Source of the DNA: Planctomycetota bacterium
GTDB lineage: Bacteria > Planctomycetota > Planctomycetia > Pirellulales > Pirellulaceae
Length of the DNA stretch: 64,000 nt
Direction of reading: 5' to 3'
NCBI GenBank assembly: GCA_016872775.1
Contig: VGZA01000010.1
Coordinates: forward strand, 1 to 64,000
Shown: positions 17,193 through 25,928 of the stretch, one piece after another
Numbering within the stretch: position 1 is the stretch's first letter
Layout of the letters: the number at the start of each line of letters is the position of its first letter
Notes under the pieces: generated by a model
Seen by the model: only the letters and a program-made list of their open reading frames with translations
What the model was told of the DNA's origin: nothing
Databases searched by the model: none
Program-made: the position numbers and the translations under genes

Positions 17193-17218
17193 GCGATCTC
17201 TCCTTCAAGAATGATATG

Positions 17219-17244
17219 TAGCTCGAAACAAATTTCGAGCTACG
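17219..17244. repeat. Hairpin GTAGCTCGAAA / TTTCGAGCTAC
   Basis: An 11-bp perfect stem with a 4-base loop (CAAA). It is the same core (CTCGAAA...TTTCGAG) as the hairpin at 53940-53958, indicating a second small dispersed palindrome family. It lies upstream of the 66-residue ORF and downstream of the haemoglobin gene. Confidence 0.65.
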
Positions 17245-17383
17245 CTGACGCCTCTGATCGTACCAGTTCAGAACAGCCGAAGGCAACCAAGTTTGGCGCA
17301 ATCGGGCTGAATAGGCTGGCAGGGTGCATCGACTTATGTTGACCAACCGTCACGGAGGCGGTACGGTCCGCTCGCGAAACAGG

Positions 17384-17761
17384 TCATTCCACAATTTCGT
17401 GCCGCAGGCTTCCGACGAATTCGAACACCTCGGCCGCTTCGCGTGGTGCGAGTTGGAAATGGGCGAGCGTGGCGGAAACATGTGCCAGAAACCGCTGCCA
17501 ATCGTCCTCGGAGATGCCCATCCCCTGGTGGGTTAACTTCATATTGCGGCCACGATAATAGAGCGGGCCGCCGGAGGCGGAGCAGAGGAAATCGACGAGC
17601 AACTGGCGCTCGCGTTCCATCCCATCGGTGCCGCGGTGACGCCAGAATCTCCCCAGCTGCTCATCTGCGATCAAGCGCGGCAACAGATTCGCCGCGACTG
17701 CCGAAATCGCATCATAACCGCCGAGACGAACATACAGACTGGGATTTGATTCCGTCATCAT
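17384..17761 (-). CDS. Truncated haemoglobin (group I/II-like)
   Basis: A 125-residue protein with the opening SLYVRLGGYDAISAVAANLL typical of truncated haemoglobins, a 2-over-2 globin fold of about 120 residues. MKLTHQGMGI supplies the proximal F8 His. PLYYRGRNMK precedes it, and FLAHVSATL and FEFVGSLRHEIV form the G and H helices. The role is O2 or NO binding or detoxification in the cytoplasm. Two adjacent ATGs (17761, 17758) are possible starts; no strong Shine-Dalgarno is present. The codons before the start belong in frame to the tail of the broken gene upstream, so this gene now sits in the leader of a damaged transcription unit. Confidence 0.85.
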   Translation of the reverse strand: MMTESNPSLYVRLGGYDAISAVAANLLPRLIADEQLGRFWRHRGTDGMERERQLLVDFLCSASGGPLYYRGRNMKLTHQGMGISEDDWQRFLAHVSATLAHFQLAPREAAEVFEFVGSLRHEIVE

Positions 17762-17764
17762 TGG

Positions 17765-18214
17765 GATTAACAACTCGTTATTGTCGCCTTGAAAATGAAA
17801 TCGATACTAAATCTGCTGCCACCACAGGGAGGTCGCCTTTTCCTGGTCGCTCATTTCCGGTTCCACCGCCCGCTTTACGATCGCGGCAATGCTGCGAAAG
17901 TCGTTTTTCCCGTTGGAGAGCCAAGGATTGACGATCTCGGTTTCACCGATATTTTCCATGCGTACGGAGCGATTCGATTCCCACGTCTGTTCGAACGGCG
18001 TCCAGACGCCTTGCGGCGAGCGGCAATTACTGCCGTCCATCGTACCACGCTGCTCGACGCGATATTCCGCGCGTCCCGTCACAATCTCCTGAACGTGCCG
18101 CTTCGCGCCATCCGTGGGATGGCGATTCGGCTTCCATGGCAGTAATTCCTCGGCATCGATACCGGTGCCGAACAGTAAAGCGGTCAGCCACAGGATGGCG
18201 CGGACTGCGTTCAT
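17765..18214 (-). pseudogene. 5' fragment of a secreted transglutaminase-like gene, broken by TAG and truncated
   Basis: A strong start (AAGGAGACTGACG before ATG at 18214) opens 135 codons: signal peptide MNAVRAILWLTALLFGTGI, then a domain with VRMENIGETEIVNPWLSNGK and VEPEMSDQEKATSLWWQQ. From memory this resembles the N-terminal part of planctomycete proteins with a transglutaminase-like core. It stops at TAG 17807-17809. In frame after the TAG comes YRFHFQGDNNEL, which continues the same family-like pattern before running into the haemoglobin start. The catalytic core is absent. So the gene appears to have lost its 3' part and acquired a stop codon. Confidence 0.6.
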
Positions 18215-18388
18215 CGTCAGTCTCCTTGCCCTGGTCTCTGCATTACCTGGTCTCTGCAATTCCGGGCCACTGCAATTTGCGATCCCGAATTTCAACTTTC
18301 ATTCTTGGGCGTACAATGCTGGTCCATGGAACTTCATTTCCGATCGGGCGGTCCATTGTAGAGGTTCGCGAAACTCAAGGGAAATCGC

Positions 18389-19348
18389 ATGCCACTCGGC
18401 GACACGAAATCCAGCACCGTCGATCGGCGCCGCTTTGTCCAGGCGACTTTGATCCCCATTTCGGTGCCGATTACCGCGAGGCTGATCCATTCGACAGCCT
18501 TGGGTGCGGAATCGAGTCAGGGTGCTGCCCCGGTCGAGAACCCTCCCAGTATCACCGATACCAATGTGCATTTGTTCGACTGGCCGTTCCGGAAACTGAA
18601 GCATGCGCAGACATCGTCGCTGATCGCCAGGCTGCAGAAACATCGTATCGAGAAAGCCTGGGCGGGGAGCTTCGATGCCGTCCTGAACAAACAGTTGGAT
18701 CGCTCGAATCAACGACTAAGCGAAGAATGTGCGAAACATGGACATGGCATGCTGGTTCCCTTCGGCAGCGTCAATCCCGCCTGGCCGGACTGGGAAGAAG
18801 ACCTGAGACGATGTCACGAAAAATACAAAATGCCTGGTGTGAGACTCTATCCGGCCTACCATGGCTATGCCCTGGATCATCCCGAACTCGCTAACCTGCT
18901 TGTGGTCGCTACCCAGCGCAAAATGATCGTGCAGATCGCGCTGCGGATGGAAGACGAGCGCGTGCATCATGTGGCGCTGAATATTCCGCCGATCAATCTG
19001 GCGCCCCTGTCGAGCCGCTTGAAGGCGATACCTCAGGCCCGGGTTCAACTGATCAATTCCGCCGGACCGCTGATCGGCGACAGTCTTGGTGAACTCGTTC
19101 GGGATACCAACGTTGCGTTCGATATCGCCGCGACCGAGGGTAATGGCGGAGTTGGTCGCCTGATCGCTGGCTCTAATCCCAGTTATCGGGGCGCGATTCC
19201 CTCCCAGCGCCTGCTCTTCGGTTCGCACGCACCGTTTTTTCCATGCCAGAGCGCAGTGATGAAGCTGTTCGAGTCGCCGCTGAGTCTCGAACAGCTCAAG
19301 CAGATCATGTACGGCAACGCCAGACAGTTTCTTGGATCAAACCAATGA
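18389..19348 (+). CDS. Amidohydrolase-like protein with Tat signal, lacking the HxH motif
   Basis: A 319-residue amidohydrolase-2-type protein. The N-terminus has a twin-arginine motif, VDRRRFVQATLIPISVP. The barrel begins SITDTNVHLFDWPFRKL: the usual metal HxH is replaced by N-V-H. Later family features are MPGVRLYPAYHGYALDHPE, IVQIALRMEDER and the ending RLLFGSHAPFFPCQ. From memory, related planctomycete proteins share the DTNVHLF form, so the metal site may be altered throughout the group. It overlaps the next amidohydrolase by ATGA, so the two are translationally coupled and probably act together. The substrate is unknown. Confidence 0.8.
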   Translation: MPLGDTKSSTVDRRRFVQATLIPISVPITARLIHSTALGAESSQGAAPVENPPSITDTNVHLFDWPFRKLKHAQTSSLIARLQKHRIEKAWAGSFDAVLNKQLDRSNQRLSEECAKHGHGMLVPFGSVNPAWPDWEEDLRRCHEKYKMPGVRLYPAYHGYALDHPELANLLVVATQRKMIVQIALRMEDERVHHVALNIPPINLAPLSSRLKAIPQARVQLINSAGPLIGDSLGELVRDTNVAFDIAATEGNGGVGRLIAGSNPSYRGAIPSQRLLFGSHAPFFPCQSAVMKLFESPLSLEQLKQIMYGNARQFLGSNQ

Positions 19349-20238
19349 GCGCACCGGACCCGGTTGAATTCGCACTTTCCCCGGCTTTGTATGGACTACC
19401 CACGCGCGACGAGCTGATCAAGCTGCGCATCTGGGATATGCACTACCACGGATTCTTCAACGCCGGGATCCGCCAGCACGAGGAGAATCTGTTTTACGTC
19501 CAACGCATCGGTATTGAGCGAATGCTCTCGCTCGACATCGCGGGGTCCGCCAGCGATCCGTTGGGTGTCGAAATGAAGGCCGAGGACAAACAACAGATTC
19601 GCCAGTACCTGGAACAACACTCGGATACCGTTTCCGGACTGATCCCGATCGACCCTTCGCAGCCGATTGAAAGCTGCCAGAAAATCGAAGACTGGATTCG
19701 CCGTGGACCCTGTGTCGGCATCAAGTATTACGGCGGCAATCCCGGCGGCGTGGTTTGCAGTCATCCCGATAACGACGTCATCATCCGGCTGGCCGCGGAA
19801 TTGAATGCCGTAATCTACATTCACACCTGGTCCAAGATCGGTGGTCAGCCTCGCCGGTCCGGGGGCGACAACCTGCGCGGTGAATCCACACCGATGGACG
19901 TGGCGCAACTGGCCGAGCGATTCCCCAAAGTCACTTTGATATGTGGTCACTCCGGAGGAGACTGGGAACTCGGCGTCCGTGCGGTGCGCCGGCACGAGAA
20001 CGTGTTCATCGAGTTCAGCGGTTCGGATCCGCATTCAGGACAAGTGGATTTTACCGTGAACGAAATAGGAGCGAGTCGGTTAGTCTGGGGCGGGCATGGT
20101 CCATCACGATCGTATTCCACCGAGCTGTCGAAGGTTCTGGACGCCGATTTGAGCGATGCCGAACGACTCCAGATTTTCGGTGGCAATCTACGCCGTATCG
20201 CGGGAAACATCTTTCGACAAAAGGGCTACAAGCTCTAG
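19345..20238 (+). CDS. Amidohydrolase family protein (TIM barrel)
   Basis: A 297-residue protein without a signal peptide. Metal-ligand motif IWDMHYHGFFN (HxH) is near residue 30. VIYIHTWSKIGG, LICGHSGGDWELG and LVWGGHGPSRS supply later histidines, as in amidohydrolase-2 hydrolases or decarboxylases. The start at 19345 overlaps the stop of the preceding gene (ATGA); the frame stays open upstream only because it crosses the neighbour. Unlike the upstream partner, it keeps the HxH site, so the pair may be one catalytic and one non-catalytic or differently metallated subunit (inference). Confidence 0.85.
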   Translation: MSAPDPVEFALSPALYGLPTRDELIKLRIWDMHYHGFFNAGIRQHEENLFYVQRIGIERMLSLDIAGSASDPLGVEMKAEDKQQIRQYLEQHSDTVSGLIPIDPSQPIESCQKIEDWIRRGPCVGIKYYGGNPGGVVCSHPDNDVIIRLAAELNAVIYIHTWSKIGGQPRRSGGDNLRGESTPMDVAQLAERFPKVTLICGHSGGDWELGVRAVRRHENVFIEFSGSDPHSGQVDFTVNEIGASRLVWGGHGPSRSYSTELSKVLDADLSDAERLQIFGGNLRRIAGNIFRQKGYKL

Positions 20239-20448
20239 CCTGGAACCAGAATTCAGTTGTCGATTCTGGTGCAGAGGCGGAATTTTCATGGGCGTTTCGC
20301 TTGTGCCAATCCAGCCGGACGAATCGCCGTTCCGATTCCGGGCGATTGGGACTTGAATTGTCGAACCGTTCCACTGCACGATACAGCCCCTGTTGGGCTC
20401 GTTCGCCCAGGGCAGTGTTATCCTTGTTATTTTTTTCCGAGCCGACCG

Positions 20449-20550
20449 ATGCATGAATCGAAATGGACGCGTCGCCACGTGTTGCAAATCGCCGGAGCCG
20501 CAGCGGCAGCTCAAGGCGCAAGGCGTGAAGCCGATGACGGAAGCGGATGA
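20449..20550 (+). pseudogene. Tat signal peptide remnant
   Basis: ATG at 20449 begins 33 codons reading MHESKWTRRHVLQIAGAAAA, a convincing twin-arginine signal with a short alanine-rich h-region. It ends at TGA after only ten more residues. Nothing of the mature protein follows in this frame; instead the reading frame of a VOC protein tail overlaps it from 20507. It is probably the 5' end of a lost exported protein. Confidence 0.5.
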
Positions 20551-20627
20551 GAACACGACAAGGTCCCGCCAGTTTCACGGTGGTCGACCCGGATGGAAAC
20601 ACGATTCTCTTTGATCAGCACGTCTGA
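20507..20627 (+). pseudogene. C-terminal remnant of a VOC/glyoxalase-family gene, frameshifted
   Basis: One frame from 20507 reads QLKAQGVKPMTEADENTT. Dropping one base at about 20570 moves to a frame reading GPASFTVVDPDGNTILFDQH and then V before a stop at 20625-20627. The xSFTxxDPDGNTILFDQ ending is characteristic of the last strand of vicinal-oxygen-chelate proteins. So this is the tail of a VOC gene with a frameshift and no N-terminal half. It shows that a deletion joined the 5' end of one gene to the 3' end of another. Confidence 0.65.
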
Positions 20628-20762
20628 AACCGGGTGCGACGATATACGATTTGCCGGCCGACGCATGGTCGGGTCGCATGGAGCATCGTATATTGGCACA
20701 GAGAACTGTCGCCTCGAACATTTCGGTCGAGCTCCGAATTCACTGGTTTTCCGGATGACCCC

Positions 20763-21110
20763 ATGGCGCTGATGATACCCTTTGTCGAGTTTCCCACGGC
20801 GATAGCGACCGGGGTCGTGTTCGCGATTGTCACGGCATGGTTGGCGCTGAAGAAGGGCTATCCGCCGCTGCTGGGATTGGTCGCCGGCGGGATTGTTGGT
20901 CCATTAGCGCTGGTCGTCTACGCGTTCCTGCCGCGTACGGAGGATGCCGACCAGCAAGCCGAAATGGAAGGCCGGATTACGGCTGAACAGACCGAAGCGG
21001 CCAAGACGCGTCTCTGTCCCAATTGCCGTCGCGTGCTTTCGATCGCCGCCCGCGTCTGCCCGAAATGCGAAACGCGTCTTCCCGCCGAGTCACCGCCGCC
21101 TACGACTTGA
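20763..21110 (+). CDS. Small membrane protein with C-terminal zinc ribbon
   Basis: A 115-residue protein. Two hydrophobic segments ([20 protein letters not shown] and [20 protein letters not shown]) are followed by a charged linker and a Cys4 zinc ribbon, LCPNCRR...[10 protein letters not shown]. The layout is like superinfection-immunity-type or zinc-ribbon small membrane proteins of planctomycetes; the function is unknown. The ATG at 20763 is chosen because the first membrane segment follows at once, though the Shine-Dalgarno is weak. Its last 11 bases overlap the end of the convergent DUF1501 gene. Confidence 0.75.
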   Translation: MALMIPFVEFPTAIATGVVFAIVTAWLALKKGYPPLLGLVAGGIVGPLALVVYAFLPRTEDADQQAEMEGRITAEQTEAAKTRLCPNCRRVLSIAARVCPKCETRLPAESPPPTT

Positions 21111-22533
21111 GGAGATCGCGGATCACGCGGCCGTGCACGTCGGTCAATCGAAAATCTCGGCCCTGATAGCGGTAGGTCAGCCGGGTGTGATCGATTCCCA
21201 GGCAATGCAGCATCGTGGCGTGCAGGTCATGCACGTGTACCGGATCGCGGACGATGTTGTACGAGTAATCGTCCGTCTCACCGTACGTGATTCCAGGCCG
21301 AATGCCGCCGCCGCTCATCCAGATCGTGAAACATCGAGGGTGATGATCGCGACCATAGTTTTCGGCCGTCAGTGTGCCCTGGCAGTAAACCGTTCGCCCG
21401 AACTCCCCTCCCCAGACGACCAGCGTATCGTCCAGCAGTCCGCGCTGGCGCAGATCGTGGATCAAGGCGGCGGATGGCTGATCGGTATCGAGGCACTGTC
21501 CTGTGATCTGTTTGGGCAGATTCAGATGCTGATCCCAGCCGCGATGGAACAACTGCACGAATCGTACGCCCCGTTCGAGCAACCTGCGAGCCAGCAGGCA
21601 ATTCGCCGCGTAGCTGCCCGGCTTGCGCGAGTCGGGCCCATAGAGTTCGAACACATGCTCCGGTTCGTCGGTCAGATCGGTCAGCTCGGGAACCGACGAC
21701 TGCATGCGAAACGCCAATTCATATTGCGCGATGCGCGTGGCGATTTCGGGGTCGTGTTCCTGCTCGAATCGTTGTTGATTCAACGCGACCAGATCGTCGA
21801 GCATCAGGCGCCGCAAGCGGCCATCGATGCCCGGTGGATTCGACAGGTGCAAGACCGGATCACCTTGGGAACGGAATTTCACACCCTGGTACCTGGAGGG
21901 CAGAAAGCCGCTGCCCCAAAGTCGATCGTAAAGCGGCTGATCATTGGGGTTGCCTGTCCCGATCGATACCATGGCGACAAAGGCCGGCAGGTTCTGGTTT
22001 TCCGAGCCGAGTCCATACGAGAGCCACGACCCCATACTGGGTCGGCCCGCCAACTGCGCGCCGGTCTGGAAAAACGTCACGGCCGGATCGTGGTTGATCG
22101 CCTCGGTGTGCATCGAGCGTACAAAGCACAGTTCATCGGCGATTCTGGCGGTATGCGGCAGCAATTCGCTGATCCAGGCTCCCGAACTGCCGTGGCGCGC
22201 AAATGCGTAGCGACTGGGTGCGACGGGAAACGAGGATTGCTTGGAGGTCATGCCGGTCAGCCGCTGACCTTGGCGGATCGAGTCGGGCAGCTCGGTCGCG
22301 CGTCGAGGCTCGAGTCCCGGCTTCGGATCGAAAAGGTCGAGCTGCGAAGGCGCGCCGGACTGAAAGAGGTACAAAACGCGGCGGGCGGTCGGCTCGAAGT
22401 GTGGCAGCGGCAGCTGCGCTTCCCGATCCGCGCGGCCTTCCCGTTCCGATCCAAAAAGCCAGGCGCATGCCAGGCCGGCGATACCGGGAAGCCGCATCAG
22501 CAAGTCGCGGCGCGAGGCGGGCGGATTGAACAT
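21100..22533 (-). CDS. DUF1501 domain protein, PSD1 partner
   Basis: A 477-residue DUF1501 protein with N-terminal [20 protein letters not shown], a Tat-type signal. Family motifs include [87 protein letters not shown] and [17 protein letters not shown]. These contain metal-ligand-like His and Asp residues of an alkaline-phosphatase-type fold. It starts 13 bases after the stop of the PSD1 gene, so both are in one operon, the standard planctomycete pair. The function remains unproven; a role in polymer processing or surface attachment is often proposed. Confidence 0.95.
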   Translation of the reverse strand: MFNPPASRRDLLMRLPGIAGLACAWLFGSEREGRADREAQLPLPHFEPTARRVLYLFQSGAPSQLDLFDPKPGLEPRRATELPDSIRQGQRLTGMTSKQSSFPVAPSRYAFARHGSSGAWISELLPHTARIADELCFVRSMHTEAINHDPAVTFFQTGAQLAGRPSMGSWLSYGLGSENQNLPAFVAMVSIGTGNPNDQPLYDRLWGSGFLPSRYQGVKFRSQGDPVLHLSNPPGIDGRLRRLMLDDLVALNQQRFEQEHDPEIATRIAQYELAFRMQSSVPELTDLTDEPEHVFELYGPDSRKPGSYAANCLLARRLLERGVRFVQLFHRGWDQHLNLPKQITGQCLDTDQPSAALIHDLRQRGLLDDTLVVWGGEFGRTVYCQGTLTAENYGRDHHPRCFTIWMSGGGIRPGITYGETDDYSYNIVRDPVHVHDLHATMLHCLGIDHTRLTYRYQGRDFRLTDVHGRVIRDLLKS

Positions 22534-22546
22534 TCCGGTCTCCCGT

Positions 22547-25500
22547 TCAATGGCGCGTAATCACTTCGTCCAGATTCAATATCAGATTGCAGGTCGCCGT
22601 CATTGCGGCAAGTTCCGGCAGATCAAATTTCGACGGCAGCGGACTCTCGCCCAGTTTCACCAGTTCCAGGGCCGCGGCGGCATCGCCGGAGAAATGACGA
22701 TGGAACCGCTGGAAGCCATCGACCAGCGTCCGCAATTCCGTCGCCGACGGCTGCCGGCATGTGGCGCGTCGAAATGCCAGAGCAATCGCGTGTTCCGGAG
22801 AGGTGCCCGGTTCGCGCACGACGGCGGCGGCCAGATTGCGCGCGGCTTCCACAAACGTGATCTCGTTCAACAACGTCAGAGCCTGCAACGGTGTGTTGGT
22901 TCGCACTTCGCGGACCACGCAGGTCTCGCGGGCAGCGGCGTCAAATGTCATCATGTTCGGCGGCGCGACGGTGCGTTTCCAATAGGTGTAAATCCCGCGC
23001 CGAAACAACCCACCGCCCGTGTCCGTCCGATATTCGTTGTCGGTGGCCAGCTCCTTCCACAAATCGGCCGGCTGATACGGTTTCACCGAGCGGCCGCCGA
23101 TCGATTCGACGAGCAGGTCGGCGACGGACAGCGCCTGATCGCGGATCATCTCCGCCGACAACCGGAACCGCGGTCCCCGGCTGAGCAGCCGATTGGCCGG
23201 ATCCGCTCCATGTGCGGCCGGGTCGATCGCCGACGATTGGAGATAGCTTGCGGAAAGGAGCAACCGTCGCAGCAGCAATTTCTGCGACCAGCGCGGTTCT
23301 CCATCCGCGGCCTCGGCAGATCCGTTTCCACCCGTTCGAGCAAACGTGACCGCAAGCCAGTCGAGCAATTCCGGATGGCTCGGCGTATCCCCCTGCGTCC
23401 CGAAATCCTCGACCGTGCGTACGATCCCCGCGCCAAACAACATCTGCCAGATGCGATTGACGGCGACTCGCGACGTCAACGGGTTGTCGGGTCGGACAAG
23501 CCAGCGTGCGAGCCCCAGCCGGTCCGGCGGAAACTCCCCTGCCGCTCCGCCAAACATCGCCGGGATCGCCGGAGAAACACGCTCGCCCGGCTTGTCATAC
23601 TCGCCGCGAAGCAGAATGTGAGTCGCGCGGGGGACCGGCATTTCTTCCATGACCATCACGGTCGGCAAGGCACGTTGGAATGCGTCGAATTCACGGCGAA
23701 GCGCCACGTGACGACGCCACGGCGCGACGTCATCCGGCGCAGCGATGCGGGTCAAGAAATACTCCGTCAGCCTGGCATGCTCCGCAGCGCCTCGCTGTGG
23801 CGCGGGAGTCGCCGCGATTCGACTTAACGGCGCGGCGTTCGCCAGCATCGCCATTTCGCGCGGGTCCAGATTCCGATCGAACAAGCGTATCTCGTCGATC
23901 TGACCGCGCATGCCGTAATCGGGACCGCCACCCCCTCCCACGCGCAACGGCTCTTTGTTGGCGAAAGACTGATTCAGCCCGTCGAGCAGGACTTTTTTCT
24001 CGCGAGGAATTCCATCCACGTAAATCGTCACACCGTTGGCGACACGCGTTCCATCATAGACCACGCCCACATGATGCCACTCTCCGGTTGACAACGAATC
24101 GGTCGTTTCCAGACGTAACGCATCGTCCAGCCATCGCTTGACGAAATTCACCTGAAGCTTGCCTTGCGACCAGCGAAGCGACCATCCGTCTCCGTCAGGA
24201 GCATCGGCCATTTTCGAAACGACGGTGCCGAGGCGATTGTCAGTCGCGTTGACCCAAACCGAAATGCTGAATCGATCGAAATACCCGAAGTCGCCCGGCA
24301 GCCGCTGCGCCGCCAGGCCAGGTGCTCGAGCAGCAGGCGATTCCGACGGCGTTGTCGACGAGGCGAGCACGAACACGGTCTCGCCCGTCAGTGCGAGGGC
24401 GTTACCACAAATGCCCTCGGCCGTCCGCCATTCCGCCTGCGAATCGCCGCGCAGCGATTCGGCCTTCCAGCCGCTTGCCGCGATGACTGCCGGCTGATCG
24501 CAGTCCAGACGTAAATGCAGTCCGTCGTCGACATTCCAGTCGTCGATGATCGGCCGCTCCGACGGTTCCCGTCCGGCTTTATGGCGGGCCTCCCATTCCT
24601 GTTGGCGCAGCGCCAATAACGGCGCCGCCTCGGCGGCTCGCGATTCCGCCTCATCCAGTCGCCGCAGCCATTCGCGCTGCGATGCGAACTCGTGATCGGT
24701 TGGAGCGACGATGTAGGGCGGAGAATTCCCTTCCTTGATTGCGCGCCCCTGTTCCGGCACATTGTTGAAATACGCGAACAGCTGATAAAACTCGCGGTGG
24801 GAAATCGGGTCAAACTTGTGCTCGTGGCAGCGGGCACAGCCGATGGTCAGGCCCAGCCATACGGTGGCGGTGGTATCGACACGATCAACGACGTATTCGG
24901 CCGCGAACTCTTCCGGGATGATTCCGCCTTCCGCATTGCCGCGGTGGTTGCGATTGAATCCGGTCGCGATCCGTTGCCGCAAGGTTGGTTCGGGCAGCAG
25001 GTCTCCGGCCATCTGCTCGATCGTGAACTGATCGAACGCCAGGTCCCGGTTGTAACTTTCGAGGACCCAATCGCGCCAGCGCCACATGTCGCGCGGCCCG
25101 TCGTTCTGGTAGCCGCTGGTATCGGCATAGCGCGCCCCATCCAGCCAGCGGATTCCCATGCGTTCGCCGTAACGGGGCGATGCCAGCGCCTGATCAAGCG
25201 CACGTTCGATGACGTCGGGAAGTGCCTCCGTGGGGGCATCGGCGAGGCAGGCGTCCAGTTGCTCCGGGCTGGGCGGGATCCCGGTCAAATCGAGGAAAAT
25301 CCGCCGCAAGAGGGCCGGCAACGGAGCCGCCGGCGCGTGCCGCAGCCCCCCCTGCTCCTGTTTCGCGCGCACAAACAGATCGATCGGAGTGCGAGGCCAG
25401 ACGGCGTCTTGAACGGCGGGCGGCGTCGGGAGCTTGGGCGGAATCCAAGCCCAGTGATCTTCCCAGACCGCCCCCTCCTCGATCCAGCGGCGAACGAGCT

Positions 25501-25894
25501 GCAGCTGGCGGGCAGTCAATCGGCTCCGAGTGCCTGGCGGTGGCATTTGCAGTTCGGGATCATCGCTGTTCACCCTGTGCCAGAGCTCGCTCCGGTCCGG
25601 CGCTCCGGGAACAACCGCGGGGGTCTCACCGGGAGCACTGGCCGCAGGAGCGGCGTCGAGTCGTAGGTCGGCCTTCCGCTGATTGCGATCGGGGCCATGG
25701 CAGGAAAAACAGCTGTCGGCGAGGATCGGCCGGATGTCTCGATTGAAACGAACGGGTTCCGCGCCGGGCGAAGGCGACAGAATCGCCGCGGACAACAACG
25801 CCATCGCAGGCAGCCAGATCGAACGTGGATTTCGGGTTCCCGCCGACGGCCGCACGCGGAGATGAACAGCACGGTTCCTGGCAATAAGTCGCAT
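22547..25894 (-). CDS. PSD1-type exported protein: cytochrome-c-like + LamG + DUF1549/DUF1553
   Basis: A 1115-residue secreted protein. Order: signal peptide ([16 protein letters not shown]); planctomycete cytochrome-c-like domain with [19 protein letters not shown] (CxxCH); DUF1549 with [17 protein letters not shown] and [20 protein letters not shown]; a second haem-like site [11 protein letters not shown]; a LamG/concanavalin-like domain (about residues 490-690) with [12 protein letters not shown] and [10 protein letters not shown]; then DUF1553 with [20 protein letters not shown] and [17 protein letters not shown] 25894 is chosen because it gives a proper signal peptide; the frame is open 44 codons more. 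It is the first gene of the pair with the DUF1501 protein. LamG suggests carbohydrate binding. Confidence 0.93.
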   Translation of the reverse strand: MRLIARNRAVHLRVRPSAGTRNPRSIWLPAMALLSAAILSPSPGAEPVRFNRDIRPILADSCFSCHGPDRNQRKADLRLDAAPAASAPGETPAVVPGAPDRSELWHRVNSDDPELQMPPPGTRSRLTARQLQLVRRWIEEGAVWEDHWAWIPPKLPTPPAVQDAVWPRTPIDLFVRAKQEQGGLRHAPAAPLPALLRRIFLDLTGIPPSPEQLDACLADAPTEALPDVIERALDQALASPRYGERMGIRWLDGARYADTSGYQNDGPRDMWRWRDWVLESYNRDLAFDQFTIEQMAGDLLPEPTLRQRIATGFNRNHRGNAEGGIIPEEFAAEYVVDRVDTTATVWLGLTIGCARCHEHKFDPISHREFYQLFAYFNNVPEQGRAIKEGNSPPYIVAPTDHEFASQREWLRRLDEAESRAAEAAPLLALRQQEWEARHKAGREPSERPIIDDWNVDDGLHLRLDCDQPAVIAASGWKAESLRGDSQAEWRTAEGICGNALALTGETVFVLASSTTPSESPAARAPGLAAQRLPGDFGYFDRFSISVWVNATDNRLGTVVSKMADAPDGDGWSLRWSQGKLQVNFVKRWLDDALRLETTDSLSTGEWHHVGVVYDGTRVANGVTIYVDGIPREKKVLLDGLNQSFANKEPLRVGGGGGPDYGMRGQIDEIRLFDRNLDPREMAMLANAAPLSRIAATPAPQRGAAEHARLTEYFLTRIAAPDDVAPWRRHVALRREFDAFQRALPTVMVMEEMPVPRATHILLRGEYDKPGERVSPAIPAMFGGAAGEFPPDRLGLARWLVRPDNPLTSRVAVNRIWQMLFGAGIVRTVEDFGTQGDTPSHPELLDWLAVTFARTGGNGSAEAADGEPRWSQKLLLRRLLLSASYLQSSAIDPAAHGADPANRLLSRGPRFRLSAEMIRDQALSVADLLVESIGGRSVKPYQPADLWKELATDNEYRTDTGGGLFRRGIYTYWKRTVAPPNMMTFDAAARETCVVREVRTNTPLQALTLLNEITFVEAARNLAAAVVREPGTSPEHAIALAFRRATCRQPSATELRTLVDGFQRFHRHFSGDAAAALELVKLGESPLPSKFDLPELAAMTATCNLILNLDEVITRH

Positions 25895-25928
25895 GATTGA
25901 AATTCCGCGTCCGCCGGTTCCGGCGATA

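Larger units (their letters stand above)
20239..20762. other. 524-base stretch holding only gene remnants
   Basis: Apart from the Tat signal fragment (20449-20550) and the VOC remnant (20507-20627), no intact gene is visible. GGGCTCGTTCGCCC at 20396-20409 can form a short hairpin. The pattern is that of a deletion scar between the amidohydrolase pair and the zinc-ribbon gene. Confidence 0.6.
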
